This document shows positions 5,744 through 12,394 of a stretch of DNA of 12,394 bases, in pieces. Position 1 is the first letter of the stretch, and each line of letters starts with the position of its first letter. Source of the stretch: an uncultured Candidatus Altimarinota bacterium (GTDB lineage Bacteria; Patescibacteriota; Gracilibacteria; CAIRYL01); contig CAMZLA010000032.1 in the NCBI GenBank assembly GCA_947311665.1, positions 1 to 12,394 on the forward strand, written 5' to 3'. The translations under genes and the position numbers were made by a program. The notes under the pieces are model-generated. The model saw only the letters and a program-made list of their open reading frames with translations, was not told where the DNA came from and ran no database searches.

Positions 5744-8700
5744 ATGACTTTTTCAAATAGAAATGTCTCAGACAATAAACCAAAAAAATTATTTTCAAAA
5801 AAACTTTCAAAAACTCCTTCTCCAATAATTCCCATGCGTCCTTCTGTTATTGAAAAGCAGGTGGAAAAACAAAGGAAAAGAGATGTGAAAAATAACTCAT
5901 CTAAAAAACCTTCATCATGGGGGTTTTGGAGAATTATGAAAATTCTTTTTTGGATTATTTTTGATCTCTGTTTAATTGCTGGAATTGTTGTTTTTGGTTG
6001 GATTATCTATATAGTATTACAAGCTCCAGATTTAAAAGAACTCAATTCCTCTTCTTTTTCTCAGTCGAGTGTTATTTTAGACAATAAAGGAGAACGAGCA
6101 TTATATAAATTGGTAGGAAATGAAGATAGAGTTGTTTTAAACTCTCTCGATGATATCTCTTTATATATGAAAAATGCAATGTTGGCAGCAGAAGATGCAA
6201 ATTTTTACCAGCATTCTGGAATTTCATTCACGGGTATTGCTCGAGCAGCAAGAGATTCTTTTTTTGGTAGAAGTACGGGGGGGTCAACAATTACTCAGCA
6301 GTTAATAAAAATGGTGGTTTTTGCAGAAGGAGAAGAAAACCTGCAAGATAAGATAGAGAGAAAAATTAAAGAAATTGCAATGGCTCGAAAATTAGAATCA
6401 AAATATTCAAAAGATTCAATTCTTTTATTATATTTAAATAAAGCACCATTTCGAGGGAATATTTATGGAATAGAAAAAGCTGCCAATGCATTTTTTGGAA
6501 AATCTGCAAAAGATTTATCTCTTGCAGAAAGTGCATTATTGGCAGGGTTACCTCAAGCCCCTGGGCGATATCAACGAGTAAAAACTTCATATATTAAATT
6601 TACAGAAGAGCAAATGAATGCTTCTAAAATAACATCATATGAAGAACTGATAGAAAAACAACAATCTGGAGAAATTGCACCTGTTTTTGTAAGAGGAATG
6701 TTTGGAACCGATTATGTATTTGCAGATGGAGTCCATGATTATATCCCCGGTCGAGTCGATTTTGTGTTATTTCAAATGTTTGATAAAGGATTTATTTCTG
6801 AAACAGAATATAATCAGGCTCAAATAGATATTCAAACATTAGAAATAAAAGAGATTAAAACAAAAATAGGCGCTCCTCATTTTGTGTTTTATGCAATGGA
6901 AGAGGTAGAAAAAATATTGAAAAATTTATATGGAGAAGATGCTGAAAAATATATTCATCAGCGTGGGTTACAAATAACAACAACTTTAGATTTTAAGCTG
7001 AATAATGAAGTGCAGCGAATTATTTCTGAACATGGAGAAAAAGCTGAAAAAGCAGGGTATAAAATTAGAAATGCAGCAGGGCTTGTATTAGACTCAAAAA
7101 CAGGAGCAGTGCTTTCTATGATTGGTTCTCGAAATTATTTTGCAAAAGAGATGAATGATCATGAGTTTGATGGAGAGGTTAATGTTATTACGAGTAGAAG
7201 ACAACCAGGTTCAACATTTAAAGCACTTGTCTATGCAGCAGCTTTCGATTTGAAAGGTCTGGCACCAGCTACGGTATTGATGGATGTTGAAACAGATTTA
7301 TCAATTGTGAAATCTCAAAAATATATTCCTCGAAACTATGATGGGAAATTTAACGGACCGGTAACCATTAGAAAAGCATTGGGAAATTCTTTAAATATTC
7401 CAGCAGTAAAAGCAGGAATAATTGTTGGAATTCCTCAATTGATAAAATTTACAGATAAAATAGGAGTAAATTATAATGAAGATACTGGAAGATTTGGTCC
7501 TTCTATGGCTTTGGGAGCAGCAGTTGTTCGCCCTTTAGATATGGGAGCAGTGTTTGCAGGATTTGCAAATGAAGGGAAAAAAGTAGAACCTTTTGCTGTT
7601 TTAAAAATTGTTGATAGTAATGGGAAAGTTTTATATGAACGAGATATTGAAAAAATAAAAAAAGAAGCTCCTCAGGTTATTTCTCCCGAAACAGCATTTT
7701 TAATTAGTGATATTCTTTCTGATGAAACAGGAAAAGGACGACCAAAAAGTTGGAATAAATTTTTAGGAATGCCAAATCGACCATCGGCAGCAAAAACAGG
7801 AACAAGTACAGGTAAAGTAGGGAAAGTAACACATCCGCATGATGTTTGGACTATTGGATATACTCCTCAAAGAACGGCTCTTGTATGGATGGGAAATAAT
7901 AAAGGCTGGAAAGAAAATCCGAAAGGAATGCTAAATGATAAAGCTTCTGGTCTTACAAATGCGGCAAATCCATGGCGAGAAATTATGATGGCTGCGCATA
8001 AAGATTTGCCCGTAGAAAAATTTGTAAAACCAAAAGGAGTGAAAAAAATATCTGTTTCTGCTCTTTCTGGAAAAAGAATTCCAGAAGGATTTCCTTCTTC
8101 TCTCATTGTTGAAGATTATTTTTCTGTAAAATCACTGCCAGAAAAACAAGATACATCATTTAAAGTTGTTCGGTTAGAAGAATCTACTCAATTGTTACCA
8201 AATGAATTTACTCCAGAAAAAGTAATAAAAGAATATACATATATTGAAATGCATTCATATTTCCCAAAAAATGAGAAATGGGAAAAAGCTGTGCGAGCAT
8301 GGCTTCGAGCAAATGCGGGAAAGCTTTCTGCAAATTTAGGAATTTCAAATATTATTCCTTTTGTCCCAAAAGAATATACCGATAAATATTCAAAAGATAC
8401 AGAAAAGAATAGACCAAAAATTTCTATTCTTTCTCCTTCAAATATGGGAATTGTTTCTCCTCCTTTGGTAAATATTGAAGTAGCAGTAAATGCACCAAAT
8501 GGAGTACGAAAAATAGATCTCTTATGGGACGGGCAATTGGTAGCAACAAAAGCATCAAAACCATGGATATTTACGATTCCATTATCTGAAACAAAAATAG
8601 GGTCATTGCATGTTTTAGAAGCAGAAATTACCGATGAATTAGATTATATAGACAATGCTTCTGTAAATGTAAAAGTGGGAGAAGATAGAATCCCTCCAGA

Positions 8701-9355
8701 TCTTTCATTTATTTATCCATTAAATGGCTCAAATGTTGAACGAGGAACTCTCATTCAAGTTGGAGTTGATGCTATTGATAGAAATTCATCCATTAAGAAA
8801 ATAAATTTTTTCCTTGATGGAGACCTTATTAAAACACTGAATAGTCGTCCATATCAATTTTCTTGGCTTGCAAATGCACCAAAAGGAACATATATCATTA
8901 AAGCAACGGCATTAGATTCTGCTGGGAACACGGCAACGGAATCTATTTCAATAACCATTACAGAAGAAGATAATGCTGAGATAAGTCAAACACCTTCTGC
9001 ATCAGAAAATTCATCAGCTGATGAAAAACAAAATATTCCACAAGAACGACCACAAAGTGAAAGAGTACTTGCGATTATTTCTCCTTCTTCTGGTGAAGAA
9101 ATTTCAGGAATAATTCCTATTTCTTTTGGAGTTCCTGTTAGAATGAGAAAGTCAGGAGTTTCAATTTCTGTAATGGCACGAAAAATTGGAGGGAAAAAAC
9201 AATCTATTTTTTCTATTGCTGGTTCTGAAATTCCTCAAAGTGGGCTTGTAAATTTTTCTTGGAATCCAGATGAAAAGGGAGAATATTCTCTCTATCTTCA
9301 AGTAGTAGGAAAAACACGAGATTTTTCTAGTAAAATACGAGTTATTACTAAATAA
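5744..9355 (+). CDS. Class A (1A-type) bifunctional penicillin-binding protein with C-terminal Ig-like modules
   Basis: Polymerises peptidoglycan strands (glycosyltransferase 51) and cross-links them (transpeptidase) outside the membrane. A basic cytoplasmic tail of about 63 residues precedes one membrane anchor (64-92). The GT51 domain shows AAEDANFYQHSG with catalytic Glu150, GGSTITQQL (179-187), the KIKEIAMARKLE segment (207-218) and AESALLAGLPQAPGRY (261-276). The transpeptidase domain has all three motifs: STFK with Ser490 and Lys493, SLN (549-551) and KTG (684-686). After about 770 comes a region I cannot assign, then two clearly similar Ig-like modules (about 891-978 and 985-1073), a Ser/Pro/Glu-rich linker (1075-1106) and a third beta-rich module (1107-1202). 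At 1203 residues it is much longer than typical PBP1A. Its start is fixed by the lack of an earlier in-frame ATG. First gene of the PBP-rnc-ftsE unit. Confidence 0.96.
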   Translation: MTFSNRNVSDNKPKKLFSKKLSKTPSPIIPMRPSVIEKQVEKQRKRDVKNNSSKKPSSWGFWRIMKILFWIIFDLCLIAGIVVFGWIIYIVLQAPDLKELNSSSFSQSSVILDNKGERALYKLVGNEDRVVLNSLDDISLYMKNAMLAAEDANFYQHSGISFTGIARAARDSFFGRSTGGSTITQQLIKMVVFAEGEENLQDKIERKIKEIAMARKLESKYSKDSILLLYLNKAPFRGNIYGIEKAANAFFGKSAKDLSLAESALLAGLPQAPGRYQRVKTSYIKFTEEQMNASKITSYEELIEKQQSGEIAPVFVRGMFGTDYVFADGVHDYIPGRVDFVLFQMFDKGFISETEYNQAQIDIQTLEIKEIKTKIGAPHFVFYAMEEVEKILKNLYGEDAEKYIHQRGLQITTTLDFKLNNEVQRIISEHGEKAEKAGYKIRNAAGLVLDSKTGAVLSMIGSRNYFAKEMNDHEFDGEVNVITSRRQPGSTFKALVYAAAFDLKGLAPATVLMDVETDLSIVKSQKYIPRNYDGKFNGPVTIRKALGNSLNIPAVKAGIIVGIPQLIKFTDKIGVNYNEDTGRFGPSMALGAAVVRPLDMGAVFAGFANEGKKVEPFAVLKIVDSNGKVLYERDIEKIKKEAPQVISPETAFLISDILSDETGKGRPKSWNKFLGMPNRPSAAKTGTSTGKVGKVTHPHDVWTIGYTPQRTALVWMGNNKGWKENPKGMLNDKASGLTNAANPWREIMMAAHKDLPVEKFVKPKGVKKISVSALSGKRIPEGFPSSLIVEDYFSVKSLPEKQDTSFKVVRLEESTQLLPNEFTPEKVIKEYTYIEMHSYFPKNEKWEKAVRAWLRANAGKLSANLGISNIIPFVPKEYTDKYSKDTEKNRPKISILSPSNMGIVSPPLVNIEVAVNAPNGVRKIDLLWDGQLVATKASKPWIFTIPLSETKIGSLHVLEAEITDELDYIDNASVNVKVGEDRIPPDLSFIYPLNGSNVERGTLIQVGVDAIDRNSSIKKINFFLDGDLIKTLNSRPYQFSWLANAPKGTYIIKATALDSAGNTATESISITITEEDNAEISQTPSASENSSADEKQNIPQERPQSERVLAIISPSSGEEISGIIPISFGVPVRMRKSGVSISVMARKIGGKKQSIFSIAGSEIPQSGLVNFSWNPDEKGEYSLYLQVVGKTRDFSSKIRVITK

Positions 9356-9384
9356 TAGTAAAAAAATATTTTTTTTACTATTAT
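9352..9384 (+). terminator. 15-bp perfect hairpin over the PBP stop codon; terminator or RNase III site
   Basis: Positions 9352-9366 pair perfectly with 9370-9384 around a 3-nt loop. The stem contains one G-C pair and seven A-T pairs in a row near the loop, and no T-run follows the 3' arm, so it is a weak intrinsic terminator as drawn. The poly-T inside the 3' arm could itself serve as the U-tract. It overlaps the PBP stop (9353-9355) and lies 40 nt upstream of rnc. Confidence 0.5.
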
Positions 9385-9388
9385 CCTT

Positions 9389-9412
9389 TAATCTTTTAAA
9401 TAATCTTTTAAA
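9389..9412 (+). repeat. Two perfect 12-bp tandem repeats in the rnc leader
   Basis: TAATCTTTTAAA occurs at 9389-9400 and again at 9401-9412, directly after the hairpin and 11 nt before the rnc start codon. This may be simple slippage in AT-rich DNA or a doubled binding site. Confidence 0.6.
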
Positions 9413-9423
9413 ATAAAAAATTC

Positions 9424-10089
9424 ATGATTTCATATTTGTTATCTCTCGATATTACACCAAAAAAAGAATCTTTATATCAAACGGCATTTACTCATAAAAG
9501 TTATGGAAATGAGCAAGGAATAGAAAATAATGAGAGATTGGAATTTTTAGGAGATGCCGTGTTAGAATTATTGGTAACAGAGTTTTTATTTAAAAATTTC
9601 CCAAATGCTCCAGAGGGGAAAATGACAGCATTGCGAAGTACTGCAGTGCGGAAAGCTTCGCTTGCAAAACTGGCAAGAAAAATTGATTTAGGGGCTCATA
9701 TCAAACTTTCTAAAGGAGAAAAACATGGATATAAAAAAGATTATATTCTTGCAAATACTGTCGAGTCATTATTAGGAGCTTTATATTTAGATAGAGGATT
9801 GCGAGCAACAAAAAAGTTTTTAGAAAAATATTTATTTCCAGAAATAGAATTATCAGAAAAAAATAATGACTATATCGGTCCAAAAAGTTTATTTCAAGAA
9901 TGGGCTCAAGCAGAAAAAAATATTACACCTCATTACTCACTTCTTTCTTCATCGGGACCAGATCATTCTAAAACTTTTGAAATGGCAGTTTTTCTTGCCG
10001 ATGAACAAGTGGGGAAAGGGAAGGGGAATTCTAAACAATTGGCAGAAAGCAATGCGGCTGCCAATGCTCTTGAAAATTTATTAGCATAA
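9424..10089 (+). CDS. rnc: Ribonuclease III
   Basis: Double-strand-specific endoribonuclease that matures rRNA precursors and cleaves structured mRNAs. The catalytic domain (1-145) carries the signature NERLEFLGDAVLELLV (36-51) with Glu40 and Asp44. The second metal-binding segment reads ILANTVESLLGALYLD (108-123): Glu114 is present, but the position that is Asp114 in E. coli is Asn111. The double-stranded RNA-binding domain follows (about 152-221), ending in GKGKGNSKQLAESNAAANAL, the expected basic helix. 221 residues is a normal length, so nothing is truncated. It starts 68 bp after the PBP gene and ends 17 bp before ftsE. The ATG has no Shine-Dalgarno sequence. Upstream are a perfect hairpin and a 12-bp tandem repeat. 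Assignment is certain at family level; full catalytic activity is not, given Asn111. Confidence 0.94.
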   Translation: MISYLLSLDITPKKESLYQTAFTHKSYGNEQGIENNERLEFLGDAVLELLVTEFLFKNFPNAPEGKMTALRSTAVRKASLAKLARKIDLGAHIKLSKGEKHGYKKDYILANTVESLLGALYLDRGLRATKKFLEKYLFPEIELSEKNNDYIGPKSLFQEWAQAEKNITPHYSLLSSSGPDHSKTFEMAVFLADEQVGKGKGNSKQLAESNAAANALENLLA

Positions 10090-10106
10090 CATTTTTTTTT
10101 ATTTAT

Positions 10107-10799
10107 ATGATTACTTTTTCACATGTTTCAAAATCTTTTGATGGGTATCCTGTTTTACAAGATATAGATTTTTCTGTAGCACATGGAGAAATGGTCTGTC
10201 TTATTGGGCAAAGTGGAGTAGGGAAATCAACTATTACTCATATGGTTATTGGGGCAGAAAAACCAGAAAGGGGAGAGGTCATTGTAAAAGGAAATCATGT
10301 TTCTCAATTGAAAGGATCAGATTTACAAAAATTTAGAAGAAATGTTGGATTTGTATTTCAAGATTATAAATTACTTCCAGAAAAAACAGTGTTTGAAAAT
10401 GTTGCTTTTGCTTTAGAAGTAACCGAAAATGATGAAGGATTTATTCATCAGCGAACAATGGAAGCTCTTTTTTCTGTAGGAATGCTCGAATTGAAAGATA
10501 GAATTCCTTCTCATCTTTCTGGAGGAGAAAAACAGCGAGTAGCCATTGCTCGTGCTATTGTTCATGCTCCAGATTTATTAATTGCCGATGAGCCAACAGG
10601 AAATTTAGATCCAGAAAATACAACTTCTATTGCAGAAGTATTGAAAAAATTGAACAAAGAAAAAGGAATGACAATTCTCTTAACAACACACAATCCATCG
10701 TTTGTGAAAGAACTAGCACCACGAATTTTATTGGTAGAACAGGGGAAAATTTCAAAAGATTTACCTGTAGGAGCATTATTCCCAAATTATAAATATTAA
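10107..10799 (+). CDS. ftsE: Cell division ATP-binding protein FtsE
   Basis: ABC-type ATPase that normally pairs with the membrane protein FtsX at the division site and activates cell-wall hydrolases. The 230 residues contain Walker A GQSGVGKST (34-42), the Q-loop FQDYKLLPEKTVFENVAFAL (84-103), which is the FtsE-type sequence, the signature LSGGEKQR (137-144), Walker B LLIADEPTGNLD (157-168; Asp161, Glu162) and switch His195. The FtsE-like Q-loop and the short length separate it from other ABC ATPases such as LolD or MacB, though that is still the main alternative. It begins 17 bp after rnc without a Shine-Dalgarno sequence and is the last plus-strand gene: a convergent gene follows, so ftsX is not adjacent. 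Confidence 0.88.
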   Translation: MITFSHVSKSFDGYPVLQDIDFSVAHGEMVCLIGQSGVGKSTITHMVIGAEKPERGEVIVKGNHVSQLKGSDLQKFRRNVGFVFQDYKLLPEKTVFENVAFALEVTENDEGFIHQRTMEALFSVGMLELKDRIPSHLSGGEKQRVAIARAIVHAPDLLIADEPTGNLDPENTTSIAEVLKKLNKEKGMTILLTTHNPSFVKELAPRILLVEQGKISKDLPVGALFPNYKY

Positions 10800-10810
10800 G
10801 AAATATTAAG
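10791..10810. repeat. 10-bp tandem duplication at the ftsE stop codon
   Basis: AAATATTAAG is repeated head to tail at 10791-10800 and 10801-10810; the first copy contains the ftsE stop. The remaining convergent gap to 10856 is AT-rich. AAATATT (10801-10807) and AATATTT (10821-10827) could pair with a 13-nt loop, but I see no convincing terminator for either gene. Confidence 0.5.
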
Positions 10811-10856
10811 AAAAGTTAGAAATATTTATTAGAATTATTACAATTATTATAGATTT

Positions 10857-12394
10857 TTATAACGCTACAATATCTCCGCCTTCAATTCCAAATTTAATAT
10901 TTTCAGAACCACCAACAGCAAGACTGATAGAATTTCCTCCAGAGTTTAGGTTCTCATTGTTTTCTGCAATTTCTAAAATATTTGCAATATTTTGTTCATT
11001 TACTATTTTTTTAAATGCTTCAAAATTATTTGCTGGAATATGAGCTGCTTGTGTTTGAGAAAAAATTTGAAGAACGGTGAAATGCTTCATTCCTCTTCTG
11101 TTAAATTTTTTATCTTTTCCTAAAATTCCAATTTTTTGAAGTTTTTCTTCTCCTTTTTTAGGTATTGTTTTTTTTGTATATGCAATATTTGTTGGATATT
11201 CAATTCCAAGTGTTTTGTGAAGGCTTTGTTGTATTTGTAAAAGAGTTTCTTTATATGAAAATAAATTTTTATCTTGTTCATATCTTGCCGATTTTCCAGA
11301 TCTTTGTATTCCTATTCTCCCAGATTTATCTCTATAATTGGTCGTACATGTTTGAATGAAATCGAGTTGGTCTTGTGAGTTTGGAATATATTTTTCAAGC
11401 CCTAGACTTTCTAATGTTTGCGATGCTATTTGTGCTTCTATTGTTTTTTCAATATTCTTTTCATTGTATGAAATCTGTTTTTCTTTTCCATTGATATCAA
11501 GAGAAAAATTTTCAGGATTATTATTTTTTGGAATGGTGAGAGAGATGTCTTCTTCCAAAAACATTGTTGTGCTTCCATCGTTGTTATGAACAATGTTTTT
11601 AATTTCACGAGGTTCAATTTTATTACTAATATTTTCATAATATTGTAAATGTTTAGAATTGAGCTTAGAAAGTTCTATTAAAAAATTTGGTTCTTGTTTA
11701 TTCAAGAGTTTATTTTTATTTATATGAAGCTGAGGAAATGTTTGAAGAGCCGATGTGATATATTTTTGTTTATTTTGTTTGAATATTTTTTCATTTTTTA
11801 GAAATAATTTCCCATTGTCTTTTTGTAAAAATTTTTTTTCTTCAGGTGTTAAAAATTTTTTTAGAAATTTTTTTGTAATTGTTGTTTTTTTCTGTTGTGT
11901 AATAATTTTTCCTTTTTCTTTTTCTTGAGCAATAAGCCTGTTTATATTCACTTCTTGCATCGATGTAGGAGTTTCTATTTTATATAAAATGGCAGCAGTA
12001 GCTATTTGTTCATATCTTTTTTGTTTTTCTTCAGCAGATAATTGCTTCATTGCAAAAACTTTTTGTTTCAATTTTTTCAGTCCAATATTTCTAAAAATAT
12101 AATCTCCTACAAGTTCTATAGAATTTGCAGAAAAATTATTTTTACTTATTAATTGCAATTGTTGAATATCAATTTCTGCTTTTTTTAATATTTGTTTATT
12201 CGCAGCAATTTCTTCTTTTTTAATGATTATTGTTTTATCAATATTTTCAATTTTTTCATTTATTTTTGTGAGTTGATTTTTAATATTTTCAATTTGTATT
12301 TTTTTATTTGGAAAATTTTTCAATTTTTGAATATCGCTCAATCGTGCAAGAAATTTATTTTTATGCTCGATAAGAATTGCTTTGTTTTCTACAA
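10857..12394 (-). CDS. Unidentified coiled-coil protein, 5' end outside the window
   Basis: The frame is open from the TAA at 10859-10857 to the right edge (511 codons visible). A TTG at 12341 has been taken as a possible start, but the frame continues upstream through VENKAILIEHKNKFLARLSD with no Shine-Dalgarno sequence or ATG, so the gene most likely begins outside. I do not recognise it. The visible N-terminal part (about 80 residues) has heptad-like Ile/Leu/Lys/Glu spacing typical of a coiled coil. A long Lys/Gln/Asn-rich stretch follows, and the C-terminal 30 residues are Gly-rich and end in GIEGGDIVAL. There is no membrane segment, one cysteine, and no catalytic motif that I can point to. 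It is convergent with ftsE. A structural or surface-linked role is possible but unsupported. Confidence 0.8.
   Translation of the reverse strand, partial: VENKAILIEHKNKFLARLSDIQKLKNFPNKKIQIENIKNQLTKINEKIENIDKTIIIKKEEIAANKQILKKAEIDIQQLQLISKNNFSANSIELVGDYIFRNIGLKKLKQKVFAMKQLSAEEKQKRYEQIATAAILYKIETPTSMQEVNINRLIAQEKEKGKIITQQKKTTITKKFLKKFLTPEEKKFLQKDNGKLFLKNEKIFKQNKQKYITSALQTFPQLHINKNKLLNKQEPNFLIELSKLNSKHLQYYENISNKIEPREIKNIVHNNDGSTTMFLEEDISLTIPKNNNPENFSLDINGKEKQISYNEKNIEKTIEAQIASQTLESLGLEKYIPNSQDQLDFIQTCTTNYRDKSGRIGIQRSGKSARYEQDKNLFSYKETLLQIQQSLHKTLGIEYPTNIAYTKKTIPKKGEEKLQKIGILGKDKKFNRRGMKHFTVLQIFSQTQAAHIPANNFEAFKKIVNEQNIANILEIAENNENLNSGGNSISLAVGGSENIKFGIEGGDIVAL

Noticed and set aside
1597..12341. 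Short ORFs opposite or inside rseP, the methyltransferase, PBP, rnc and the right-edge gene
   Set aside because: They are frame shadows of well-supported proteins or of the long open frame; none has a motif or signal of its own.
1..12394. Genetic code 25 (UGA read as glycine), known in Gracilibacteria and Absconditabacteria
   Set aside because: Five long housekeeping genes are intact with no internal UGA, and glycine is encoded by GGN codons.
1..12394. CRISPR arrays, insertion sequences, integrase or attachment sites
   Set aside because: No spaced direct repeats, transposase-like ORF or terminal inverted repeats were seen; the tRNA genes are intact with no duplicated 3' end nearby.

Overview
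The window is strongly AT-rich bacterial DNA with compact gene spacing. It holds a housekeeping core (rpmH, rnpA, an RNA uridine methyltransferase, an RseP-type membrane protease, a class A penicillin-binding protein, RNase III, FtsE and two tRNAs) flanked by genes I cannot name. UGA is read as stop: the full-length housekeeping genes contain no in-frame UGA and glycine is mostly GGA. All ten visible CDS stops are TAA, and none of the nine visible start codons that could be inspected has a convincing Shine-Dalgarno sequence. Together with an iron-sulfur-less RlmD/TrmA-like enzyme and a class A PBP carrying Ig-like modules, this suggests a Patescibacteria (CPR)-type organism. That placement is inference; no phylogenetic marker was compared.

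Left flank (1-1560), all minus strand: the 5' end of a gene leaving the window, with an extended -10 promoter; a strong intrinsic terminator; an unknown 363-residue protein with three exact-length 33-residue tandem repeats; and upstream of it an unannotated 30-codon ORF followed by a terminator-like hairpin.

Centre left (1597-5380), minus strand, transcribed right to left: tRNA-Gln(UUG), tRNA-Ile(GAU), rpmH, rnpA, the methyltransferase gene and rseP. The order rpmH-rnpA is the conserved bacterial one, but the usual yidD/yidC neighbours are replaced by a methyltransferase gene that overlaps rnpA by 71 bp. rseP has a good promoter of its own. The tRNAs lie just upstream of the gene for the RNase P protein, whose enzyme matures them.

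The intergenic region 5380-5743 separates divergent units. On the minus strand it contains a near-consensus promoter followed about 75-110 nt later by a hairpin with a U-tract. This could be a small RNA gene of about 120 nt or an attenuated leader of the tRNA/rpmH/rnpA unit.

Centre right (5744-10799), plus strand: a 1203-residue bifunctional PBP with C-terminal Ig-like modules, RNase III and FtsE, probably one operon with a 15-bp perfect hairpin at the PBP stop codon. PBP and FtsE act at the cell envelope and division site; ftsX is not next to ftsE. RNase III has Asn where the family usually has a catalytic Asp.

Right flank (10857-12394), minus strand: an unrecognised Lys/Asn/Gln-rich coiled-coil protein that is open to the window edge, so its N-terminus lies outside.
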